From Dipteris shenzhenensis (taxonomy: Eukaryota > Polypodiophyta > Polypodiopsida > Gleicheniales): a stretch of DNA of 64,000 nt. The stretch is taken from NCBI GenBank assembly GCA_047967505.1, contig CM106538.1. One strand, 5' to 3'. How positions within the stretch are numbered: the first letter of the stretch is position 1; each line of letters starts with the position of its first letter. The notes beneath the pieces are model-generated. The model did not search any database, was not told where the DNA came from, and worked only from the letters and a program-made list of their open reading frames with translations. The translations under genes and the position numbers were made by a program. This document shows positions 36,301 through 48,300 of the stretch, piece after piece.

Positions 36301-39300
36301 TGGGTTCGATTTCCACCAACTCTCTCCTTGTGGACAAATTTAAGGGGGATGGATTCCCAACATGGCAAACAAAAGTTCAACTTCTTCTCGTGAAGGAAAA
36401 TGTTTGGGATGCCATCGAAGATGATGAAGCGCTTGAGGCATCAACGGAGCCTCAAATACGCAAGATTTGGAAGCAACACAATTCAAGGGCCATTGCAATC
36501 ATCGGGCTTTGCCTAGATGATTCATTGATTATCATATTGACTTCAAGTCCAAGGCTAAGGAGATTTGGGCATGCCTCGAAAATGTATTTGGTAACAAGAT
36601 CACCAACTCCAAGGTTTTTCTGAAAATGCAATTTTATAAGTTGAAAATGGAAGTGTCTGATACCTTGAGTGCACATATAGCAAAAATTCAGTCTTTAGTT
36701 CAACAACTCTCCAACTTGAAGTGTTGCCCGGATGACGAGGACAAAATGGCTGTCCTCATGACAAGTATGGAAGGGATTTTTCGCTTTGAGAATGCCCTTG
36801 AAGTACTTCGCTCTGCATCGACTACATTCCAAGATATGGTGTCTCTTCTTCTTGAAAAGGATCACCACAACAAAGAATCTCCATCCTACTCATCGGATAC
36901 TACACAGGCTCTTGCCTCCACCAGTAAATGGAGACCTAGGCCATCGACTCCACCAGCACGAGAAAAGGCATTCAAGCCGTTCAAGTGTACTTATTGCAAC
37001 AAGCTCGGTCATATTGAGGACAGGTGCTACTAGAAGTTTGCTCAACAACAATCGAAGGATCATGCCAATTGGGTGGCATCCGCAACTAGTGATGATGCAG
37101 ACGAAGATGACCATCCGACACAGGATCATGCTCTTACTGTCTGTCTTTAATATCTAGAGGATGATGGAGATCATGATTTTGCTTTCTAAGCATGATATAT
37201 TTGGGTACTCTGCCCTGGGGGTGTTTCCAAAAAATGAATGCAATAAATCATGTGTGTGTAGTCAATAAAGGTACTCTGCCTCGGACAATCCTCCTAAAAC
37301 GATGTATTTCTTTTCTATTTTTGGTGTGTGGCTCCATGTTCCTCATTAGTCTTTGGATCCAGGAGGGGATGTACTGTGGGAGCCATGTGTTTTTGGATTT
37401 GATAGGTCTATTTGTTGGTGCATTGGTCTCCTAGACCTCTGAGTTGATCATGCATCCATGCATGATGAGCCTTTGAACCATGCTAGATGAGATTTCTATG
37501 TTATGCTCACTAACCTCTGAGCCATGCTTACTTGCCTGTGAGATTGTGTGGGAGCCATGTCTACTTCTAGACCGGCATGCACAGTTTTGATGACCGTCAT
37601 GTTCTGTTCTTGGTTTCATTCCAGTAGTCCCTCACCTTTCCTCCATGGGGGGTGTTAGGAAATTAAGTCAAATTGAGTGACTTTTAGTGTGTTTTTATTG
37701 AGTTCTAGAGTAGTACCCTACTACTTTATATCCTAGAGTGCCACGTGTCACTATGGGACTTATCCCATATACATTTGACACTTAGAGTGTGTGTGCCTAT
37801 CCTATAAAGGCATTGTACTTTCTCATGTCAAATCAATCAAGCCTCAAGCCTTTCTTGATCATGTAAGTACTTTGCTTGGTTGTACATTTCTTTCTAGCAT
37901 TCTTTCGTTTCCATTATGTTTGCCTAGTCTTGCTTTTCTACTTTCCTTTCCATTCCATGTCTTGCATCTTCACAAGTCCAGCAGACTAGGCAAAGGATAC
38001 AACATACAGTCCAGTAAATGTGTCTCACAGGGAAAGATCTCTAACTCTCACTGAAGAAGAAGATGAAGAGAGGGTGACACAAACCCCTACTGATGATGAG
38101 GGCGTGAGAAAGGGATCCCAACATGTTACTGGGCATTAGATTGACAATACTATGAGGAGGATGTGGATTTCTTCAAGGCACAGTTGTAGAGCTTTATGAG
38201 TGCTTTTCTCAATTCACACAAGACCCTCGTCTTCAGAAGATTCTGAATTCTGAAACTAATGATGCGGATAAAAAGTTTGAAGTTAACTAGAGGCCGCATG
38301 TGAGTTTTCAGGATCAGCCCTCGAAAACCGGTTTGCAGTGATCTAATGTTATTCGAGGGCTGAATCAAGGCAATAATTTTTAATCTATAGTTTCCGGACA
38401 GCAAGGAGTTATTGCACCCTTTGTGCAACATGGTTCTTTTGGTGGAGGATCAGTTTTTCAGGCTATGGTCAGTCCTCAAGCACAATTTGCTGGTATCCTG
38501 CAAGTCAGATGGTGGGGTTTCAGCCTACCATGCAGCCTATTGGATAGAATTTAATGTATTAAATGTTGGGGCAGTCCCTGGGATGCAAACGGGTATGCCT
38601 AATGCAGCAACAGGTAACATGGTTATGCCAAATATGCAAAATTCAGGAGCTGGTCTGAATAATACAGCTTTGCCTCATGGTGTTGGTCCTAAAGATAGTG
38701 TGGGTGCTGCTGTTCCTTTTGCTCAGACACTTGCATATGATAATTTGGCACTGAAAGGGAAAGTGAAAGACTATAAAGACGCAGGAGTTGCGAGACGATT
38801 AGTGGTACTCAGGATAAGCTTAAGGCTTTGACCTTTCTCCAGTAGTTTGATGCAGTGTATATTGGAGGAAATTTTTCTGAGCCATCTAAGAACGTCGGGC
38901 CGCAAGTTTTTTGAAGGGTAATGCTCTCCAGTGGTGGATCACTATGCTCATGTAGAACACCGCACCTACTACTTGGGTAGGTATTATATTTTGGGAGCTG
39001 ATTTTACGGTACAGACGGATACTCTTTGCGTTACTTTTTGATGCAATTCAAGCTGTCTGAGAAACACATGAGGTGGACAAACTTCTTGTCTATGTTTCAT
39101 TTTTAGATTGTACATGTTGAAGGCAAGAAGAATGTGGTTGCAGATGCCTTGTCTCGAAAGCCACAAGTTTCAGTTGTGACAATTGCCTATCACAATGAGC
39201 TTGATGCCATGAAGGATTAAAACTCAGATGATGAGCGATTTGCTGTAATTTATGACGGGCAGAAACATGAGCATTATGTGCATCATGATGGTTGTATAAT

Positions 39301-42300
39301 GATGCACGGCAGGCTGTGTGTCACTAAGCAGTTGAGACAAAAGGTTATGAGTAAATGTCATGATCCACCATATGCAGGACATCGTGGTATTGATGCTACA
39401 GTTAAGACAGTGGATCATTTTTTTAATTGGCTTACGTTGTGTTGTGATGTTGAAGAATATGCTCGTACATGCATGACCTGTCAGAAGGTGAAGTACGATC
39501 GTCAGAAGACTCCTGGATTGTTACATCCTTTGCCTATTCCAGATGGACCATGGGAAAGCATAGCCATGGACTTCATATTTTATTTGCCCAGGATTCTTAT
39601 AGGTAATGATGCAACTATGGACACAATACAAGAGAGACAGATCCAGAGTCCCACCAATGGTGTGGTCCTCTGATCTTACCACAAAGTCCTTCTCCTATCT
39701 GCTGGCTATCTCTAGACTAGAGTCCGCGTGCTCCACCTCGAGCGTGAGTAGACTTTCCGTCTAGAATGATCTTCTCCACCTTGCTGTCTGGAAACCAGTC
39801 TAGGTGGGCAGCCTTCTGCAAGCTAAGTCTGCAGCACAAGGTACTTCTTTCTCCTCCTGACTGTAGGCCCAAAGGTAGCCCTGCTGCTGCTCCTTCTGCT
39901 GGTGGAATTGCTGCTCCAGATGATGATCAAATGAGGCCTGAATGGCCTCCTTATATAGGCCCCAAGGGCCTGGCCAGCCAACCGACCCAGCAGCCCTAGA
40001 AAGGGCCGACTGCTGGTCGGTTCAGCCACCTGCCCCTGGCTGACCAAAACCGACCCACAGCTCCCTATTTATGGGACTGTGGGCTGCCCTTTTGGGGCAC
40101 TCATTACAAGGGCCCTTGGCCCACCTTTCAAGGGTAGATGCCCTATAAATACAGGGTCCAGCCCCCCCCAAAACCTACTACAGCCAGTGCGCCTCCTGTC
40201 TAGCTCCATCGCAATCTGTCCCAGACTGTCTTGCCTCTGCTCCGGGCTTGTTCCAGCTCTAGGGCTCCTGCCTGAGCTCCGTACGTGACCCTGAAACCAG
40301 CCGTACAGCAGGCATCTGTAATCCGTACAGATCTGCCGTGCTTCCGCACTTTTCTGGCCCTCTGTCCTGCCCATAACAGTTCTAGATGTGCTGCCCACAT
40401 GACAGCCATGATGCTGTCTATGTGGCAGCCCCTTTCTCTCTTTTTCTGTTGGGTACTGCCCTAGGTCTCCCTCCCCCATGCTCTCCTCATATGGGGGCTT
40501 ACAGATGGGGAGGTGACCTTTCCAACACTTGCCATACTCCGTCTTGACTTTGAGAAGGCGTACGATAGGGTAGACTGGTCCTTCTTGGAAGGTACACTCT
40601 CTCGGTTTGGTTTTTCGGACGAGTGGATCAGAGGTATTGCTAGTCTCTATAGGTCGGCCTCCAGCTGGGTTACTATCAGCGGCAGGATAGGAAAGAGATT
40701 CACCCTCGAGCGCTCAGTGCGTCAGGGCTGCTCGCTTGCACCCTACCTCTTCCTATTTTTTGCGGAGGCCATGACTCACTTCCTACGAGCCTGTACCACT
40801 GGTCTTCGAGGGATGCGCCTCCCTATTCGGGACGATGCAGAACTTCTGGACTCCGAGTATGGAGACGACACGGCCCTGTATGTGCAGGATGATATCGAGT
40901 CACTGGAGCGAGTGAGACTGTCTTTAGAGGTTTTTTGCCTAGCCGCTAGGGCGAAAATCAACTGGCATAAGTGAGGTGGTTTTCTTACGGATCCGAGAGC
41001 CAGCTCACAGTGGGGTATTTTCTTGGGGTTTCGTTGGATCCCTAGAGGACATACCACACGTTACTTGGGATGCCAGGTAGGTCTGGATATCATGCCGGCT
41101 CAGTAGTTCTTACCGGTCCGAGTCTCCATATGACGGAAGCTAGCCTTCTGGAGCACGGCTCGGCTATCTTTGGTAGGCAGGGCCCTTGTGGTCAACCAGG
41201 TCCTTCTTGCCACCGCTTGGTACGTGGCATCTTGCTGGTGTTTCTCAAGATCGTGTGTAGCCCAGCTGAGGAGACTGATGCGGAACTTTCTTTGGTCTGG
41301 CTCAGATGGTTCCGGCACCACTGGAGTCCGGGTCGCCTGGCAGACGGTCATTCTCCCCCAGACAAAGGGCGGTTTTGGCTTCATAGATCCAGAACTGCAG
41401 AGTTAGGCATTACTTGGCAAGTTAGTCATCCGCGGTCTGACCCTAGGAGGGCAGACGTGGAAGCTCTTGCTTCAGCATGGTCCTAGCGCGTGTACCTCCC
41501 AGAGAGGGGGTGATTGGAACCCATCTATCTGGTGGATTTTCACTTCTGCCCCACTGACTCAGCCCCGTTCCCCCTTCCTCCGTAGCCTCGTCTCGGTCTG
41601 GAGGAAGTTGCGGCACAGCCTCTCTGAGGTTCCCCCCAGCTGCCGAGAGGAGATAGACAGACAGCCCTTGATCTGGAATAGCCAGGTGATAGATGATACA
41701 GGTCGCCAGCTTGGAGAGAGATCCCATATCCCTTGGGCGCTCTGGGCGTGTGGGCCTGCGCGCTCGCTCTGGGTTTGGAGGGACGTCTATAGCCAGTTGA
41801 GCCCAGGTGAGCTGGCAGCAGCAGTAGGTACGGCACGTGGGATCCAGGCTCGGCGAGCGGAGATCGATGCTGCCATTCCTGCAGGTTGGAGGATTCCCAT
41901 GATCACCAGCAGACAGCTCCTCCCGGGAGATGAGAGGTGGCTAGGGCAGTTCACACCCTGTGGCATTCCTTTGGTGGTTGCAGGCCTTTGCTCGGACTCC
42001 TCGATTCACTTCTCCTCCGTCGCCGATGATAGCCGTCTCCAGAGCAGAGAGGCCGTGATCGACCCCCAGCTTCCTTGGCAGCGCCTTCGCATCATAGGGC
42101 TGCAAGGGAAAACGTGGCACATAGACCCCCTGATTATGCAGGACCAGGATTGGAGACTTTGGATTTGGGAGGGCCACTCCTTGACAGAGGTGGAGTGGGA
42201 CCCAGGGGAGTGGCACTGGCCACCACTGGAGACCTCAGAGAACCCTACCCCTTTCTTCTCATACAGTGCGCGTACTGGTAGGCATGCTCTTGGGGCTCTC

Positions 42301-45300
42301 CAGCGTAGGCTACCCACACAGGCACATAGTTGGTATGCCCAAGGGATATCTCTGGTCTTTCTTCGCACATTCTGGAAGACTCTTTGGGCAAGCTGGCGGC
42401 CGAGGAAGATCTCTTACTTTCTTTGGATGGTGGCCCACAAGGGGCCACCAGTTGGCAGCTGGCTGAGGCAGATGGGGCAGGAGGGGCACTGCCAGATGTG
42501 TTTTCAGGAGGAGGAGTCCCTGAAGCACTGCCTTTGGAGCTGCTCGCATGCTCAGACAGTGTGGAAGGGAGTCATGGGGATCTTAGCGAGGGTTGCACCC
42601 GAGCTAGGACCGGTCACTTGGGGAGCCGTTTGCTGGTGCAGCACCGAGATGGGACATCACTTGGCTTATGAGTTCTCTAGGCAGGATCCAGTTTTCTTCA
42701 TCACGCAAGCCACCTGGGCATACATGGACAGCTTCCCTTGGCATCTGACAGAGACAGATGCAGGAGCGATGACTCGGCACCCAGTTTGGGAGATCATAGG
42801 GAGTATTGTAGGCTGGCATGTCTGGACTTCCAGATGCACGCAGACCTTAGGAGATCAGGCTTCTTCTGCTACCTTGACCCTAGTAGACATTTGGAGCACG
42901 TCATTCACACGCTCAAGGGTTAGTGGGATCAGATTCAGGGGGAGTCCTGGGCAGGGAAGGAGAAGAGACGGCGCTTTCTTCGCGACTGGGACCATCGAGA
43001 GCTGTTCTTCAAGCACTCTACTCAGAGTCTTCAGTGGCATTACTCCCCCCCCCCGTGACTGTTTGTCCACACTCCGATGATTATGCCCTGAGAGGCTTGT
43101 AATTAGTATTTTGTTACCACGGGCTGTATCCGTTTTGTGATTGCAGCCCGCTGGCCTTTAGGCCCTCTTGTACTCTCGTTTTCAAGCAATATAACTAGCA
43201 CTACTTTTTGCGCAAAAAAAAAGTAGTTGGAGGTGGAGGAACTGACAGATACTCCTCATGTGTTGCAGCTTTACCTTGAGGCTTTCGAGTTGGAGCCAAC
43301 TTTAGTTGGCACTCATTCAGGTTCAGCATTGACAGGTGTCTGGAGCATTGCCCGATGCTCAAGGGGGGGTTAGCATCTCAACTCCCTTTGTATAGACACG
43401 CTCAAGTATCTAGAGGTCCCTTCGTGTTACAGTGTGTCTCACACGAGGTATTGGTTGCTGACAGTATTTGTACCATGGGGCCTCTATGATTGGTGTACTA
43501 GTCACTTGGTTATGATGCATCTGATGTGCAATGCTATATGTATTTGTTATCCATGGCTCTACAAATATGTATACATCGTGGGTTGGTCTGTTGCTTGCCT
43601 ATCCTTTCAGACTTGGTTGATCTGCTGGCGGCATAGTTGGCTGTCTTTTCAGATTTGGTTGGTTTGTTGGTTGGCTATCCTTTCAGACTTGGTTGATCTG
43701 TTTGCGGCATTGTTGGCTGTCCTTTTGGATTTGGTTTATATTTTTGCTATTTTTTTTTCTTTTGTTGTTTTGTTTGCAGACAATCGTGGACTTTTGCCTT
43801 CTTCCAAGAGGGGGGTATATCACGAGGACATGAATTTATGGGAACTTTGATTTTGCGACTCCTGTAATTTTCGTGTGACTACCTTGAGCCTCTTGCACGG
43901 AAGTTTGGCCGCGTCTGCGGGACTTGTAGAATTTAAATTCCTAGTGGTCCTTGGAAATTGTGAATGCACAGCCAATTATTAGGCAATTAATTCCTAGGAC
44001 TAGTGTGGCAACAGAAGGGCAAAATAGTGGTGCAATCAAAATTACTATTTTTGGCACGGGACTCCAAAAACAGCAACACCAGTTTGGCATGCAAGGGGTC
44101 AAATTCAAGACTGAAGAGAGAGAAAATCATTGACAACTTTCCTGGATAGGGTGTGTGGCCAGGGCGATTGGTTTCTAGCTCAATTTCTGGTCTTTTGCTG
44201 CTGTTGGTGACCTCCAGGAGGTAGGGCGACTTTTTTGGAGGCTGTTTCTGCTACCGGAAGCTAAGTAGGAAGTGCTGCGAGTTCTCTTCAGGCTGGTTTT
44301 GCTGTTTTCTGGGCTCCAAGAGGGCCTGATTTCACTGATTTCTGAGCTCCAGGAGAAGAGGTGACCCATCTTGCTGCTTCCTGGATTGCAGACAGGTTGT
44401 AGGAAGAGGGGCGACCTGTTTTTTTGCTGATTGTGTCAGCTGCTACTGAGTTAGGGCCTTTGTCAGGTGGGGTGATCTGTTTTGGAGCTGCCTTTGGGCT
44501 GTGCCAAGACTGAATCATCTATTCTGTGCTGAATTCAGGGTTTTCCAATTCAAATGACCTGATTCTTGTGGATTCTGGGTAGAGGAAGGCTAATTTTTGC
44601 CTGCTTTTGCCGTTTCCGAACTGGTTGTTGCCTGGTTATTGCGTTTGGTATTGTTTCCAGGTAGAGAAAGGCTGATTTGTGCTGTTGGGCAGTGGCCGGG
44701 GTGACTATAGATAGGAGTGAACTGTTTTGTAAGGGTTTTCCTAGCTGGTTGTGTCAGAGTTTTGGCTGTCTTTGGCTTTTCTGCAATTGTTTAGCTGTGC
44801 TTGGTTGGTTGGGCACTTTGTTATGCAGGTGCAGCAAGCATATAGATAGTTAATGTCTTTGGGTTTCATTGCATGCTTGGTTGGAAGAAAGACTGTGCAA
44901 TTGCCTAGTGATTGGATGAATATTCGCCATATAAAGTTGAGCAGGAATTGGCTTTGTACCCCAAGGGGCGCCAGTGTTTGGGGCCAATTGGTGTCTTTGT
45001 TTCTGAGTAGGAGCGCTCTAGCTCCCTGTGATTTAATCTGTGGTGATTGATGATTTGATTATTTACTGTGTATGCTGTGATTAAAGTGGATCTTACCACC
45101 CTTGTGAAGGTTGGTTTCACTGGCAATTTTTTTAATCAAAAAAGGGTTTTTTAGGAGGATACCTTGATAGAAATCCAAGATTATATCAATGTCCATTGGA
45201 GTAGGATGCGAAGTGAGAATAGGTAAAATAGGAGAACAAGGGCCCCTAAGAATTTAATTCAGAACAACAAGGGCCCCTAAGAATTTAATTCGGTTCTGAG

Positions 45301-48300
45301 CCACCAACACAACTTCATTGAGTGTTTGAGGACCCTGATCTTGGAGATCTTTGATTGCAACCTTGGCCAAAGGAAGGACAACTTTAGATCCTCCAATATG
45401 TTTGTGTTGACACGGAGAAGCAAATGTGTTAGTCTGACTGCAAACTGAGATACAGTTTCATTCAGTAGCTGCTTCCAATCTTGCAATTGTATGAGAGAGT
45501 CCTTGATCGTATCAGTATTTCTAAATGCACTTGTCAGGGCGTCCTTCAAATGTGGCCAAGAATCCTCGACAGAATTGCCAAGCTGATGGAATTTCTTTTG
45601 CTGTTCAGAATTAGTTGTTTTTTCTTAATGATCCGATGTTTTTTCGATCGGTTCAAGTTTCAAAGTAGTACTGCTTAGATCGTGATTTGAGCTGCATACT
45701 CACAATCTGAAAATTGTGAGCTGTTTGCACTTGAGCAGTCAAGGATCAGCGGTTGTGATCTGTTTGCACTTGATTTGAAGCAGCCAAGAATCGGCAGTTG
45801 TTTTGGCCCCTTAAATATAAAGAATTTTTAAAAATTCGAGGCATCTTTATGGAATTTGTTGGCAATGTAGATTGTTTTGTCTCTTAAAAAGCTAGATAGG
45901 TGGTTGGAACCTTATTATTCCACCAGTAACTTTGCAAGTTGCAACCTGGAGATCAAGCAAGTCGAATTTCTGATTTGGAGAGAGAGCAACAGGATGATAT
46001 TATGTCAGAGTTTTCTTATGATAGTGGGCAAGAATTCCTGCATGGATATTCGAAGAGCTCACCCCCGACTCAGCTCAAACAAAGGAACGCTGAACTTACT
46101 AAAGTGAAGGATGCACGCAAAACAGGAAAAGGGGCAGTCTACCGTGATGACGTGGTCCTCCGTCCTTAGCCCAAAAGGCGTTGTCCTGGGCCTGCTGCTC
46201 CTCGTCGAGCTTCTAGTCACCGTGTGCCCGATCCCCGCACCTTGCTGCCCTAATTGGCAGCCTAGGTGTGCAGCCCTTTCAAGCTTTGTCTGCAGCTCCT
46301 CAGCGATTCTTTCTCCTTGTGGATGTAGGCCCAAAGAAGGCTGTTATGGTGCTCCAATCTGCTGGGCACTTGCTGTTCTGGTGGATGAAGAATGAGACCC
46401 AATGGCGTCCTTTTATTAGCCAACCAACCTAGTAGGGGAAAAATAGGCCGACTTGCAGCCCCCCCTATTGGCCGACCTTGTAGTTTGTTAAACTGCCCTA
46501 GGTGGGAGCACATTTGCAGAGGCATGACTGGCCCTGCCTGGCCATGTGGCAGAGTGCCACTTGCCCTAGGTAGTCTCGCCTGTACCGACTTGATCGAGGC
46601 TCTTCTGGCCCCCCAAACTTGCTAAAACATGCACAATCCTTGATGCATCTGTTCCGCACCTATTTAGGCCTCTTCTAGCCTTGGATGTTGGGGTGCGAGA
46701 AGCAATGAAAGAGAAGAGAAATGAAAGGGAACAGACAACAAGCTGAAGGAATTGAGTGTACTTGCAAATGGATAATGAGAAAGTACAAGGGATGGCCAAT
46801 ATAGGCCCCAAAGTCAACCATAGGGATTGACCAAAGAGGTCAACCTAAGGGTTGACTGATCCTACAAGACACATACTAGGGCTAGGTGCTAACAAAGCCC
46901 CTCCCATGATATGGTTGAAGTATCTTGGAAACGTCTCAGGTATACTTGGAAACTAGATCACGGTTGCACATGTTCGTTCAAGATGGCTATAGCAACCTAT
47001 GATAGTATAGGGAGATCAACATCATGTAATAAATTGTGCCAAGTGTAAGGCATGACAAAAAGCCTCAAACTTGGGTCGTGGTAGAGCCTTCGTGAAGAGA
47101 TCTGCTAAGTTATCCTCCGTGGGAGCGGGGGACAACTGTATATCTCTAGCTGATAGTCGCTCTCGAACATACTGATAGTGGACCTCAATGTGCTTCGTAT
47201 GCACATGAAACATTGGATTAGACGTAATAGCTAAAGCACCCTGGCTGTAAGTGTAGATGATAGTAGAAGATGGTTGGCTAAATGGCCACCAACCTCAACA
47301 TCTTAGCAAAGCCATGGTAGGACTTAGGGAGTCTACCAAGTGTCTTGGATACAATCTGTGAATCTGATATAATTTCATCGACATTGATGAGCTGCTCTTG
47401 AAAATCCTTGATCATAGTTAGGTATGCATCCATGCTGTCCCCTTTCCCCCTCATCCATCTTAACATTTCCAACTATCTCCTAAAAAAGGCAACCTTGGCG
47501 TCATTGCAAAGCTGATAAAGATTGGTCAAGGTGTCCCATGCAGCCTTGGCTATCTTGTAGGACCGAATATGGGAGTTCATGACCCTCTTCACTGAAAAAG
47601 CAATCAGGGCATGTGCCTGAGCATCTCTCCCATCCCAATGAATCTGATTGGGCGTGGGAGGCATCTCTCCCATCCCAACGAATCTGATCAGGTGTGGGAG
47701 GCACTGCAGGAGCAGTAGTAGATGATCCTGTAGATCCAGATGTGGAGGTGGTGACAACAAGTGTCTGAGCGAAGAGGGAGGTCGAGGCTTCATTTCTGCA
47801 ACAATACCCCAGAAGTTTTTGGCAACCAAGAAGTGGTGCACCATGTACGACCACATGGGATAGTTGGTGCCATCAAGTTTGTCTTCAACTAAAAACATCT
47901 CTAGCAAATCATTGCTTCCCATGGCAGTAAAAATTCACGAAAAAGAAAATGCCTCCAAGTGCTAAAGCCTCAAGGCTATCACTGCAAAGAGCTGGCCGCC
48001 CAAATATCTGGTTGCCAGCTGCAAATGTCAGGTAAAAAATTCAACAAATGTCTGCAAGTATAAATGCCAAGAAGGCTCCTCCCCTCCCTCGTCGGCTCCC
48101 CTCCCTCGCCTCCTCTCCGCACCTTCGCCATCTCCTTCCCTCCTTCTCTCCTCTCCCCTTCTTTCCTCCGCTCCCTCCTCTTCTGCCGCCTCGCCACTTC
48201 TTCCACCTCCTCGCCTTCTCGTCCACTCTCCTCTTTTGCCTTCCGCCGTCCCCCCTCGCCTTCCTTGCCCTCTTCCTTCTTCCACCTCCTTCCTTGCCCT

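Larger units (their letters stand above)
35410..37972 (+). mobile_element. gag-only LTR retrotransposon (TR-GAG type, copia-like)
   Basis: Two 320-bp LTRs (35410-35729 and 37653-37972) begin TGTTAGGAAAT and end GCATCTTCA, with roughly 5% difference by eye. A PBS (TGGTATCAGAGC, 35732-35743) follows the first LTR and a polypurine tract (ccatgggggg) precedes the second. A perfect 5-bp target duplication, caagt, lies at 35405-35409 and 37973-37977. The interior encodes only a gag; no protease, integrase or RT is present in the 1.9 kb between LTRs. Non-autonomous elements of this layout are known in plants as TR-GAGs, and mobilisation would need enzymes from a partner copia. Confidence 0.9.
32369..45119 (+). 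mobile_element. gypsy element B with nested insertions, inserted into gypsy A
   Basis: It is bounded by LTRs at 32369-35343 and 43818-45119. The flanking 5 bp are ttggc (32364-32368) and ctggc (45120-45124), matching at four of five positions as expected of an old target duplication. The interior carries a gag remnant (to about 38975), RNase H and integrase zinc finger (39000-39620) on the + strand. Protease and RT are deleted. Secondary insertions are a solo LTR, a gag-only element, and an antisense LTR plus LINE. The outer flanks on both sides belong to gypsy A. Confidence 0.8.

Noticed and set aside
41467-43080. 537-codon open frame as a possible host gene
   Set aside because: It carries a LINE zinc-binding module and is collinear with ORF2 of the LINE at 48.4-54.3 kb.
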